This document shows, piece after piece, positions 13,785-20,604 of a DNA stretch of 20,604 nucleotides (position 1 is the stretch's first letter; every line of letters begins with the position of its first letter). The DNA is from Bacillota bacterium (GTDB taxonomy: Bacteria > Bacillota > Clostridia > Acetivibrionales > DSM-1351): assembly GCA_023397905.1 (NCBI GenBank), contig JAEWSZ010000138.1, positions 1 through 20,604 of the forward strand, given 5' to 3'. Under the pieces are notes generated by a model. The model had not been told where the DNA came from, ran no database searches, and saw only the letters and a program-made list of their open reading frames with translations. Both the position numbers and the translations under genes were made by a program.

Positions 13785-14717
13785 TCATCCTTTAACGGCA
13801 CCAATAGTGAGGCCGGAAATTATATATTTCTGAAAGAACGGATAGGCGAAAGCAATTGGAATTACAATAATTACCACCATCGCCATACGCAGACTGTCCT
13901 TCGGAAGCTGGCCCGCTATTTTAACCGCTTCAGCGCCGATTTTTGAACTGTTGTTAGCGAGAAACTCCACCTGCTGCTGCATTCTCATAAGCAAATACTG
14001 CAAAGGAATATATTTGGGTGAGTTGGTATACAGCAAGGCGGTAAACCATTCATTCCAGTAAGAAAGCATAGTTAAAAGACTGATGGTGGCAATGCCCGGC
14101 TTTGAAATAGGAACAACTATCTGGAACAGTGTACGGTACTCTCCGCTGCCGTCAATGGCGGCGGATTCTATCAAGGCCTCAGGTACCGAACTCTGGAAGA
14201 ATGTACGCATTATTATTATTATAAAAGGGCTCAACAGCAAGGGAACTATCAATGCGGCATAATTATCATAAAGACCAAGCATGTTTTTACTGACCATGTA
14301 CGTGGGTGTCAGCCCTCCGCTGAATATCATGGTGAAAAAGCTGAAAAATGTAAAAAATGTACGGTATTTAAAGTCCTTGCGGAATAATGCATAAGAATAC
14401 AGGATACACATCAGTACGCTAATCCCTGTTCCTACCAGCGTAATAAAAATACTGTTGAAAAAGGAACGCCATAGCTGGTCGCCCAATTCGAACATATAAT
14501 TATATGCTTGCAGTGACCATGCTTTTGGTATAAAAGAATACCCGATTTGTTTTAAACTCTCATCAGATGAAAATGAAATGATAATAACAAAAATGTAAGG
14601 TATTACACATATAGCCGAAAAAAGGCCAATTATAATATGAAAAATAATTTCGGTCGGTTTGCTGACACTACCCAACCGTGAAAAGCGGGATGTCTTTGTA
14701 TTAACAATTTTCTCCAT
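13785..14717 (-). CDS. ABC sugar transporter permease, LplC-like (MalG type)
   Basis: Inner-membrane permease of a carbohydrate uptake (CUT1) importer, 310 residues with about six membrane helices. The cytoplasmic coupling motif for the ATPase is visible as EALIESAAIDGSGEYRTLFQ continuing IVVPISKPGI, the EAA-loop with conserved Gly. The N-terminal region KPTEIIFHIIIGLFSAICVI and the C-terminus FFQKYIISGLTIGAVKG are typical of the LplC/YtcP subgroup. AGGAGG lies six bases before the ATG, and only ten bases separate it from the partner permease, so they are surely co-transcribed. No ATPase gene is present in this operon. Confidence 0.93.
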   Translation of the reverse strand: MEKIVNTKTSRFSRLGSVSKPTEIIFHIIIGLFSAICVIPYIFVIIISFSSDESLKQIGYSFIPKAWSLQAYNYMFELGDQLWRSFFNSIFITLVGTGISVLMCILYSYALFRKDFKYRTFFTFFSFFTMIFSGGLTPTYMVSKNMLGLYDNYAALIVPLLLSPFIIIIMRTFFQSSVPEALIESAAIDGSGEYRTLFQIVVPISKPGIATISLLTMLSYWNEWFTALLYTNSPKYIPLQYLLMRMQQQVEFLANNSSKIGAEAVKIAGQLPKDSLRMAMVVIIVIPIAFAYPFFQKYIISGLTIGAVKG

Positions 14718-14727
14718 TTTAATCCTC

Positions 14728-15681
14728 CTAAAAAAGACTGCTGTCGGAATCTATTCTCTTGACTATTGAGTTGGTTACCATAATACATATGAAGCCTATT
14801 ACGTTCTGGAAGAGACCGGCAGCGGAACTCATACCGATATCACCCGTAAACATGAGAGCCCTGTATACATATGTATCTACAACCTGTGTTGTTGGGATCA
14901 GCGGTCCTGAGTTCATTGGAACAGAATAAAACAGTCCGAAGTCGGAATTAAAAATACGTCCCACATTCAAAATCAGCAGTATGGCAATTATAGTTCTAAG
15001 ATGCGGGAGTGTAACATATCTGATTTCCTGCCACTTATTTACACCGTCAATACGCGCCGCCTCATACTGGGAGGCATCTATGCCGGAAATAGCGGCAAGA
15101 TACAGTATACAGGAATAGCCTATGTTCTTCCATAGATTTGCAATTGTGAGTATTACAGGCCATGGCCTGGGGTCATTGTACCAATTGACCGGGGTGACAC
15201 CTGCGCTTTGCTGCATATGGGTAATCAACCCTTTTTCCGGGCTCAGGAAAGCAAATACAAAGTAACTGACTACAACCCAGCTCAGGAAGTATGGAAAAAA
15301 CATCATGGTCTGGTAAGCTTTTGCTGAAAATTTATTAGTAATTTCATTTAATATAATAGCCACTGCTACTGCCAGTACAAGTCCTAAAGCAATCCACAGG
15401 GTATTATATCCGAGTGTGTTTCTTATTATGATCCACGAGTCTGTAGTGGCAAACAGAAACTTGAAATTACTGAAGCCTACCCATTTGCTGTGTATGATAT
15501 TATTTATAAGAGAGGGATCCTTTGCAAAAATCCTGTAGTTTTTAAATGACAGAACTATACCGAACATTGGCAGGTAGCGTAAAAGCAACAGCCATATGGC
15601 TCCAGGTAAAATCATCGTTGTGAGCAGCAATGTTTTCTTATCGAATGCTTTTTTTTTGGTGGGAGATAGTGACTTATTCAT
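14728..15681 (-). CDS. ABC sugar transporter permease, LplB-like (MalF type)
   Basis: Second permease of the carbohydrate importer, 317 residues and about six helices. Family marks are LRYLPMFGIVLSFKNYRIF near the N-terminus, WVGFSNFKFLF, and the EAA coupling loop QYEAARIDGVNKWQEIRYVT followed by LPHLRT. It forms the transmembrane channel with the LplC-like protein. AAGGAGG precedes the ATG at seven bases. It follows the Gfo/Idh-like gene by 65 bases, consistent with one transcript. Confidence 0.93.
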   Translation of the reverse strand: MNKSLSPTKKKAFDKKTLLLTTMILPGAIWLLLLRYLPMFGIVLSFKNYRIFAKDPSLINNIIHSKWVGFSNFKFLFATTDSWIIIRNTLGYNTLWIALGLVLAVAVAIILNEITNKFSAKAYQTMMFFPYFLSWVVVSYFVFAFLSPEKGLITHMQQSAGVTPVNWYNDPRPWPVILTIANLWKNIGYSCILYLAAISGIDASQYEAARIDGVNKWQEIRYVTLPHLRTIIAILLILNVGRIFNSDFGLFYSVPMNSGPLIPTTQVVDTYVYRALMFTGDIGMSSAAGLFQNVIGFICIMVTNSIVKRIDSDSSLF

Positions 15682-15746
15682 GAAAAACCTCCTTAACTGT
15701 TATATTGAAACTGCGATTGATCATTTTAATATAAGAATCCACTTTT

Positions 15747-16607
15747 TTATCTCCTGTCCGGTATGGCTATCCATGTATCATTCCTTACAAGCGCCTCGCG
15801 TGCCGCCTGCTGCATGGCCATAATTTCCAGAGTATCCTGTCTTGTTACCGGAGGTATCTTATCAATGAAAAACCGACACAGCACATGGAAAAAATTCATG
15901 TAATAATCTGAAACGGTAATTTCTTCTGCATTTCCATTTACATCAGTGACAATCATTTTAAATAAGTATTTAGGCATTTGAGTAAAGGTTGCAAACCTTT
16001 CTCCCTCATATTCATATACCAGATGCCTGGTGTAATCTGTCGAAAATGACTTGCAGCGTTTTGCCCCGTTTCCCATGACATGCTGTATCATTTCAAACTG
16101 GTGTATGGAATAGTTGACCATATCGCCCGGTCCCCAGGTTGAACAGAATGCCGCCGGCTCCTTGCACACCTGCAGATAACTCAGCAGTTCCATGCAATAC
16201 CTCTGTGCCGAACAGGTAAACAGCGGGGTTTTGTACTTTTCTGCCCTGTCGAACATTCTTATTGCCGCCTCCAGGTCGGGAGCAAATGTCTTGTCGCAGT
16301 ACACCGGCTTGCCACTTGCCAAAGCCTTGGCCGCCAATTCTTCATGAGGGAGGCAGTCATCGGCACACATTACCATGATGGCATCCACACTGTCAATCAG
16401 CTCCTCATAGGTAGCCGCTCTGTTTATCCCCTTCCATTTGCACCATTCGTCAGTGGTTTTTCCTCCGTCGGGATGGTCCTGTTCCGCCCATGCGGCGGTC
16501 AGTTCAATATTAAAACCGTATAATTCCGCAGCCAGCTTCAGATAATCGGGATAATGATCTGAGTGCCAGTTATTTAAATATTTATCTACAAATCCTACTC
16601 TTAACAT
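15747..16607 (-). CDS. Atypical Gfo/Idh/MocA-family oxidoreductase-like protein
   Basis: A 286-residue protein resembling the NAD(P)-dependent Gfo/Idh/MocA sugar dehydrogenases but shorter (usual 330-400). The N-terminal strand is MLRVGFVDKYLNNWHSDHYP, where a GxGxxG dinucleotide loop is expected but absent. The segment VDAIMVMCADDCLPHEELAA, then SGKPVYCDKTFA, matches the usual position of the EKP motif, with K106 as the counterpart of the catalytic lysine and DKT in place of EKP. The C-terminal domain includes NYSIHQFEMIQHVMG. It may be a dehydrogenase with a different cofactor mode, or a non-redox sugar-processing or regulatory homologue. It lies between GH9 and the permeases, so it probably acts on the same imported sugar. 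AAAGGGG precedes the ATG. Confidence 0.75.
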   Translation of the reverse strand: MLRVGFVDKYLNNWHSDHYPDYLKLAAELYGFNIELTAAWAEQDHPDGGKTTDEWCKWKGINRAATYEELIDSVDAIMVMCADDCLPHEELAAKALASGKPVYCDKTFAPDLEAAIRMFDRAEKYKTPLFTCSAQRYCMELLSYLQVCKEPAAFCSTWGPGDMVNYSIHQFEMIQHVMGNGAKRCKSFSTDYTRHLVYEYEGERFATFTQMPKYLFKMIVTDVNGNAEEITVSDYYMNFFHVLCRFFIDKIPPVTRQDTLEIMAMQQAAREALVRNDTWIAIPDRR

Positions 16608-16633
16608 TTGCTTTTACCCCTTTAATTCTATTC

Positions 16634-18994
16634 TCAATATAAATCAGCAGCTATCCAGAGCCATCTGCTTGCTGTCGAGGTCCATACCTCTTTATAGGTA
16701 GCGTTATTATTCTGCGGCCAGTATGGAATGTCGTCATTTTCATAGGTTTCAATTCCCACTGGCATTTCTCCCACCATTTCACCCGGCAGAAGAGCATATT
16801 GCTGCGCATAATTGCTGCCCTCTCCGTACATCATAGACTGGTTGAAAGGATTCTTACCTGCCATCCAATACAATTGTTCACGGCCGATTTGAGTTAATTC
16901 GCTGTCTTTGAAATATTTCCCCAGCAGCGTCGCCGCTTTTCCCATGGCAAGGTGCACAGCCGTATTCCCTCTGAAGGAGAACCATACCGGGAAACATTTC
17001 ACATAATAGTTTTCACCGATTTTTACACCTTTTTTCACCTGTTCAATATAATTTTCACGTTCTTCTTCATATTTAACATTTAAATGAAGTATTTTAAAGG
17101 TTTCTTCATCCTCTGCTTCCTCCACTGAATAAATCCCGGCCGGAAGCATTCCGTATGGTGCCGGATATTTCATTAAATCCTTAAGGTATTGTCCGTAAAG
17201 AAGCATGCTCTCTTCCCAAAGTGATCGGTTTTTATTTTCGGGCTGGGTAGTGCACAATACTTCCAGAGCCTGTATGAAAGCATACTCTCTTGATTGATGT
17301 GAAAAATGTACTATTGCTTTTTTACTTTCATCGCGGTAGAAAAATCCCTTTATGGGCAATCCTGCGTCTCCCTTATCCTGGCATGCCATCAGCTTTCCGG
17401 CAAAAATGCCGGCCTGTTCGGCATAGAATTTTTCACCTGTTGCAGAATAAATATTTGATGCCGACCATACAATCACCGCATAGTACAGGGAAAGACTTGA
17501 ATTGTATGTGTGTTCATACATGTTGGGCAACTCTATTCCGATTTTATTAAAGCGTTCCAGCGCAAAATTAAAATCGTCTTTGGCAACCTCGGCACATTTC
17601 CATGCCATATCAAAATCGCGCTCGTTAAGCGATTTTGCCGCATATGCTTCTATACCTGCACACAGGAAGTTTTCAAAGGAATGATTATGTCCCCTTACTA
17701 TGATGTCATCCATATTTCCGATCTTGCCGTCGGTCCACCTTGTAGCCGCCGCACTTGTAGCACGGAAACCGTCTCCGAATCTGGTCCTGAGTACAAATTC
17801 CAGACCCCATTCAGCTTCCTCCATCAATCTTGTATAAAGCAAGGTATCATCTTTAACAGCATTGGCCATCTCAAACAGCGCATGTGTTATTTCTGCCGAC
17901 TGTGCCATTTGCTGAGATACATCTCCAGCATCATGCCAGCCGCCTGCAAACGAGAGCTTCAGACCGTTATGTTCGGCAATCAGGTCAAAATGGCAGGTTC
18001 CGTGTCTTCCCGTTACAGGATGCCCGCAGCGTTCACAGTATAGAAAATTTATTACCTTCCATACGGCATTTTCAATAATATGGTCACCGATTTCAAAGCT
18101 GTCTGTTTGAATATCATTCATTTGAATAATATAACGCCCGGGTTTCTTTAATTCAGAGAAATCAAGAACTTTAAACGAAGCTTTGGCATATTCCAGATAT
18201 GTTACCTGACCGCTGTACACAACCTCCGAACTGTCTTCGCTGACAATACTGAAAGAATCGCCTTCGGCATTTGCGATTGCTGTTTTCGCTCCATCCGCCC
18301 AATAGCCGGTAGTAGAATATGATATCTGATCTTTATTGCATTGCCATCCCAATTCATTTTCGGGATTATCAACATACTGGAGTTCAATATCCTTCAAATC
18401 ATACTGGACATAGTCGCCTGTGGCGGTATCCCTTCCGCAGAGGAATGCGTAAAACATCACATCGGTAACTTTGTCCCTGGCCATTTTGTCAAATTCCCAG
18501 ACACATTCGTTCCATTGATGATTCTTTAGGTTAAATACATGGCAGCCTTCTCTGTAGTACTGATCCGGCACTTTTATCTTTCCTTCATTTGTAACGCACA
18601 TATTCAGGTGTACGATGCGTCCACCGGGACACTCCGGCTTCACACGGAATGCAATTCTGTTGAAGTCTTCCAGGTTTTCACCGTCAATTTTCAAATGCGC
18701 GCATAAGGAGCCGTAATTTGAATATTCTCCGTCGGGTGCCGCACCTTCTGGCCATCTGTCCGCCGTTACCGGAGCCTTTATACGTATGACCTTTTCATTT
18801 TCACATTCGACAGTCTCAATAGCTCCAAGGCCTGAATGTTCAGGCGTTACAGGACCGCCATTATTCCATAAAGTTCTTCTGTTCCGTACCTTTTTATGCT
18901 TAATCCTGGTTTCAACGCTTTTTTCTTCATGAAGCTCCAACGGAGCGTGTATAAAACCTGTTTTGATCAAATCCTGATAAAGCCGCTTGTCCAA
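16634..18994 (-). CDS. Glycoside hydrolase family 9, predicted cytosolic
   Basis: Inverting glycosidase of family GH9 (endoglucanases, exo-glucosidases and exo-glucosaminidases). The 786 residues comprise an unusual N-terminal region (1-210) resembling a carbohydrate-binding-like beta domain, an immunoglobulin-like CelD_N domain (about 215-305), and the catalytic (alpha/alpha)6 barrel (about 310-786). Seen are the catalytic-base motif GGWHDAGD with D355 and D358, the putative acid E769 (TYKEVWTSTA), and the metal-site region C320, C323, C334, H335 (CERCGHPVTGRHGTCH) as in CelD-like enzymes. There is no signal peptide, dockerin or cellulose-binding module. Start is TTG 18992-18994, seven bases after GGAGG; no ATG is in place. 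The ROK gene is 21 bases upstream and the importer follows, so it likely degrades imported oligosaccharide. Exact specificity is unknown. Confidence 0.9.
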   Translation of the reverse strand: MDKRLYQDLIKTGFIHAPLELHEEKSVETRIKHKKVRNRRTLWNNGGPVTPEHSGLGAIETVECENEKVIRIKAPVTADRWPEGAAPDGEYSNYGSLCAHLKIDGENLEDFNRIAFRVKPECPGGRIVHLNMCVTNEGKIKVPDQYYREGCHVFNLKNHQWNECVWEFDKMARDKVTDVMFYAFLCGRDTATGDYVQYDLKDIELQYVDNPENELGWQCNKDQISYSTTGYWADGAKTAIANAEGDSFSIVSEDSSEVVYSGQVTYLEYAKASFKVLDFSELKKPGRYIIQMNDIQTDSFEIGDHIIENAVWKVINFLYCERCGHPVTGRHGTCHFDLIAEHNGLKLSFAGGWHDAGDVSQQMAQSAEITHALFEMANAVKDDTLLYTRLMEEAEWGLEFVLRTRFGDGFRATSAAATRWTDGKIGNMDDIIVRGHNHSFENFLCAGIEAYAAKSLNERDFDMAWKCAEVAKDDFNFALERFNKIGIELPNMYEHTYNSSLSLYYAVIVWSASNIYSATGEKFYAEQAGIFAGKLMACQDKGDAGLPIKGFFYRDESKKAIVHFSHQSREYAFIQALEVLCTTQPENKNRSLWEESMLLYGQYLKDLMKYPAPYGMLPAGIYSVEEAEDEETFKILHLNVKYEEERENYIEQVKKGVKIGENYYVKCFPVWFSFRGNTAVHLAMGKAATLLGKYFKDSELTQIGREQLYWMAGKNPFNQSMMYGEGSNYAQQYALLPGEMVGEMPVGIETYENDDIPYWPQNNNATYKEVWTSTASRWLWIAADLY

Positions 18995-19015
18995 AATATT
19001 ACCTCCATGACATTT

Positions 19016-19966
19016 TTATTTTTTTTCCTTTGCCTTAACCATAGCCAACGCTCCCGCTCCAATCAAACCCGCAAATTCAGGCTGGAACTTTGAAACGACC
19101 ACGCCGTTCTTTACACCTCTCATTGTTGCCGGATTCAATTTATCCAATATTTTAGGCAACAGCCATCCGTCACTGACTACCCCTCCTCCCACAATAAATG
19201 TATCGGGGTCTGTAACTCTGACAAGATTCATAATTGTGCAGCTCAGAGCCTCAACAGCATCCTCGGTCAGTAATTTGCATAGCTGATCTCCCTGGTCCGA
19301 CAGCTGAAAAATCTGAGCGATATCCACGCCTTTCCCTTGTTCAGGCATCGTCAGCCTGGTATTCATAGCTGGTGCAAGGGTTCTGACACGCTTGGTGAAA
19401 CCGCTTCCTGAGGCGATTGATTCAACACATCCATATCTCCCGCACATGCAGGCTATATTACTTTTATAATTCACCACCGTATGTCCAACTTCTCCCGAAT
19501 TGTCATTTGCTCCTCTTAATATATTGCCGTTGACAACAAAACCCGCAGCGATTCCTGTTCCCACATTCAAATAAATAAAATTTCCGGTTTCTCTTCCATA
19601 GCCCAGTAATAACTCAGCTGTGGCAGCACTTCTGACATCATTGTCAATGGCTGCAGGTATTTTTAATTTTTCAGATACTATATTTGCAAGATTAATAGGA
19701 TTTTTCTCCAGATGATTCATAGCAACCCACACACCATTTGTATGATCAACTACTCCTACTATTCCGATGCCTGCTGCAATGGGGGTTCCCACAAAACCTA
19801 TGTTTTTTATGTAATCATCCAGACATTCCAGAAGTGCATCCACTGCCTGCTTTTGATTGGTAAAACCGGTGTCGTACCGATGACTGCGCAATATTTCTCC
19901 GTCGGCATCAAGTTCTCCAATCAACATCTTGGTGCCGCCGAAATCTATACCTATAAATGTTTTCAT
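19016..19966 (-). CDS. ROK family sugar kinase (glucokinase-like)
   Basis: ATP-dependent sugar kinase of the ROK family, 316 residues. The N-terminal phosphate-binding loop is GIDFGGTKMLIGEL (6-19). The catalytic aspartate should be D110 in AAIDNDVRSAA, and the substrate-binding region GEVGHTVV carries H162. The structural zinc motif C-x-C-G-x2-G-C-x-E has C173, C175 and C180. There is no N-terminal helix-turn-helix, so it is an enzyme and not a ROK repressor. It is the first gene of the sugar operon and would phosphorylate glucose or an amino sugar released by the GH9 enzyme. The ATG (19964-19966) has only a weak ribosome site (GGATGG). Transcription from the promoter at 20029-20057 gives a leader of about 55 bases. 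Confidence 0.93.
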   Translation of the reverse strand: MKTFIGIDFGGTKMLIGELDADGEILRSHRYDTGFTNQKQAVDALLECLDDYIKNIGFVGTPIAAGIGIVGVVDHTNGVWVAMNHLEKNPINLANIVSEKLKIPAAIDNDVRSAATAELLLGYGRETGNFIYLNVGTGIAAGFVVNGNILRGANDNSGEVGHTVVNYKSNIACMCGRYGCVESIASGSGFTKRVRTLAPAMNTRLTMPEQGKGVDIAQIFQLSDQGDQLCKLLTEDAVEALSCTIMNLVRVTDPDTFIVGGGVVSDGWLLPKILDKLNPATMRGVKNGVVVSKFQPEFAGLIGAGALAMVKAKEKK

Positions 19967-20028
19967 TAATCTACCATCCGTGTCTGTATTTTGTTATTTT
20001 GAATTAAGAAAAGGTTTTCAGTAAATTT

Positions 20029-20057
20029 ATATTAGCATTAGACTAGTTGAATGTCAA
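20029..20057 (-). promoter_or_regulatory. Promoter of the ROK-GH9-importer operon
   Basis: On the minus strand a perfect TTGACA (20052-20057) and TAATAT (20029-20034) are separated by exactly 17 bases. This is one of the best promoters in the window and the only one seen for the six-gene operon. No CcpA-type cre site is obvious close to it. Confidence 0.75.
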
Positions 20058-20094
20058 TGAAATTGAACAAATATTCCTGCTAAAAAAGTAAAAA

Positions 20095-20122
20095 ACTATA
20101 GAATATGCATATATCCTATAGT
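20095..20122. promoter_or_regulatory. Inverted repeat upstream of the sugar operon promoter
   Basis: ACTATAG (20095-20101) and CTATAGT (20116-20122) flank AATATGCATATATC, itself partly palindromic. It ends about 38 bases before the -35 box, where an activator or repressor could bind. No regulator gene is adjacent. Confidence 0.35.
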
Positions 20123-20289
20123 CTGTGTCGTCATATTATTTACTGTTTTTCCATCGAAAAACAATTCTCCGGAAAAAGCATTATAAAAAACTCTCATTTT
20201 GAAAACGATTTCGTAATATTTCACCGGGATTTGATATTTGTCATCAATATGTGATTTTATACAGAAATGTGGGGAAATTAGCAGCGTTT

Positions 20290-20402
20290 GCCGGTTTTGC
20301 CGCACGGCAAATTAAGACCGGCAGCTTATGCCATCGGTCTATTTGTGAGTCTCTTTGTTTTTTTGTTTTACTACCGGCCTGAGTTGAGTCAGCAGGTCTT
20401 TT
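20290..20402 (+). other. GC-rich folded block, possible small RNA
   Basis: GCCGGT (20290-20295) pairs with ACCGGC (20317-20322), and inside it TTTGCCG (20296-20302) pairs with CGGCAAA (20305-20311). ACCGGC can instead pair with the downstream GCC-at-CGGT (20330-20338). Further on, GGCCTG (20377-20382) and CAGGTC (20394-20399) form a stem followed by TTTTT, as an intrinsic terminator on the plus strand. No plus-strand gene is present, so this might be a small RNA or the 3' region of the YdbC-like gene read from the other strand. Elsewhere in the 19967-20441 gene-free stretch, 20123-20289 is A/T-rich with one small hairpin (20143-20160). Confidence 0.3.
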
Positions 20403-20441
20403 TATCCGGCATTGCTCCGGCCTTTGATACTCAGGAACAGT

Positions 20442-20604
20442 TTATATATCCATTTCATTTAATATTTTTTTCAGTTCCGAGAGCTCATCCCGGGTCAGGG
20501 TTATGCCTTTGCCCATTTTGTCATGTTCGGGAGACCAGTCTCTGATGTCAAATTTAGGCTCCCTGTCGTTCCAGCTCACCAGATTTAATTCCCTTATCCA
20601 TCCC
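20442..20604 (-). CDS. ydbC: YdbC/PC4-family transcriptional coactivator-like protein, C-terminal part
   Basis: The last 53 residues are in the window and the start lies off the right edge. The translation begins GWIRELNLVSWNDREPKFDI, then RDWSPEHDKMGKGITLTRDE, ending LSELKKILNEMDI and TAA. The VSWN-x3-PKFDIRDW-SP-x4-MGKGITL signature is that of the bacterial YdbC family, which has the single-stranded nucleic-acid-binding fold of eukaryotic coactivator PC4. Members are about 70-80 residues, so roughly two thirds are seen. It points toward the sugar operon but is separated by 475 bases and that operon's own promoter. Confidence 0.9.
   Translation of the reverse strand, partial: GWIRELNLVSWNDREPKFDIRDWSPEHDKMGKGITLTRDELSELKKILNEMDI

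Noticed and set aside
20096..20305. Minus-strand frame of 69 codons with protein-like stretch KYYEIVFKMRVFYNAF
   Set aside because: Starts from a GTG inside a GC-rich hairpin with no ribosome site, matches no family I recognise, and overlaps the operator-like inverted repeat. It could be a gene remnant, but support is too weak.
20318..20440. Cyclic di-GMP type I riboswitch on the minus strand (GCCGGTAG and ACCGATGG resemble its 3' part)
   Set aside because: The essential GACGCAAAGC core is missing, the order and distances do not fit, and the nearest downstream gene has its own promoter.
20288..20545. Plus-strand frame of 85 codons beginning with TTG
   Set aside because: It overlaps the real YdbC-family gene on the other strand, crosses hairpins, and has no ribosome site.

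Overview
The window looks like a chromosomal segment of an anaerobic, low-to-moderate GC, Gram-positive bacterium of the class Clostridia, plausibly one of the plant-polysaccharide degraders (Ruminiclostridium/Acetivibrio-like). The reasons are strong AGGAGG ribosome-binding sites before most genes, the Firmicutes order ylxM-ffh-rpsP, an oxygen-sensitive class III ribonucleotide reductase with its activase, a type II pantothenate kinase, a DUF1540 mini-protein, and an LplABC-type sugar importer next to a GH9 glycosidase. The genus is inference; no rRNA or plasmid/phage marker is present.

Layout. 1-2150 (minus strand): the SRP/ribosome operon ylxM-ffh-rpsP, with rpsP cut by the left edge. It has a recognisable sigma-A promoter whose -35 lies in a perfect 15-bp inverted repeat. 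2150-2490 (plus): a possible 38-41 residue single-pass membrane protein. 2537-6138 (minus): three separate genes, an NYN-LOTUS predicted nuclease, a MATE efflux protein and a zinc alcohol/polyol dehydrogenase. 6560-8079 (plus): an ECF S component of the PanT type and a type II pantothenate kinase, together a pantothenate-uptake and CoA-entry operon ending in a strong bidirectional terminator. 8167-11470 (minus): nrdD and nrdG. They are separated by a terminator and a decayed 19-bp tandem repeat array. nrdD has a textbook promoter overlapped by two NrdR boxes 30 bp apart. 11720-11896 (plus): a DUF1540 cysteine-rich mini-protein. 12073-19966 (minus): a six-gene carbohydrate operon transcribed as ROK kinase, GH9, Gfo/Idh-like oxidoreductase, permease, permease, lipoprotein binding protein, from a consensus promoter at 20029-20057. 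20442-20604 (minus): the C-terminal part of a YdbC/PC4-family protein.

How the parts work together. The sugar operon encodes binding protein and permeases for an oligosaccharide but no ATPase, so it presumably borrows a shared MsmX-type ATPase. Its GH9 enzyme has no signal peptide and should cleave imported oligosaccharide in the cytosol. The ROK kinase would phosphorylate the released sugar. The Gfo/Idh-like protein, which lacks the usual glycine-rich loop, is the least explained member.

The most unusual non-coding signals are: a small dispersed palindromic element (AAGTCAATTAC...GTAATTGACTT) in four intergenic regions within the first 6.4 kb; the nrdD-nrdG tandem array; stem-loops in the panT leader, one overlapping its Shine-Dalgarno; and a GC-rich folded block in the gene-free 20123-20441 stretch. 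I found no CRISPR array, tRNA, rRNA, intact insertion sequence or prophage gene.
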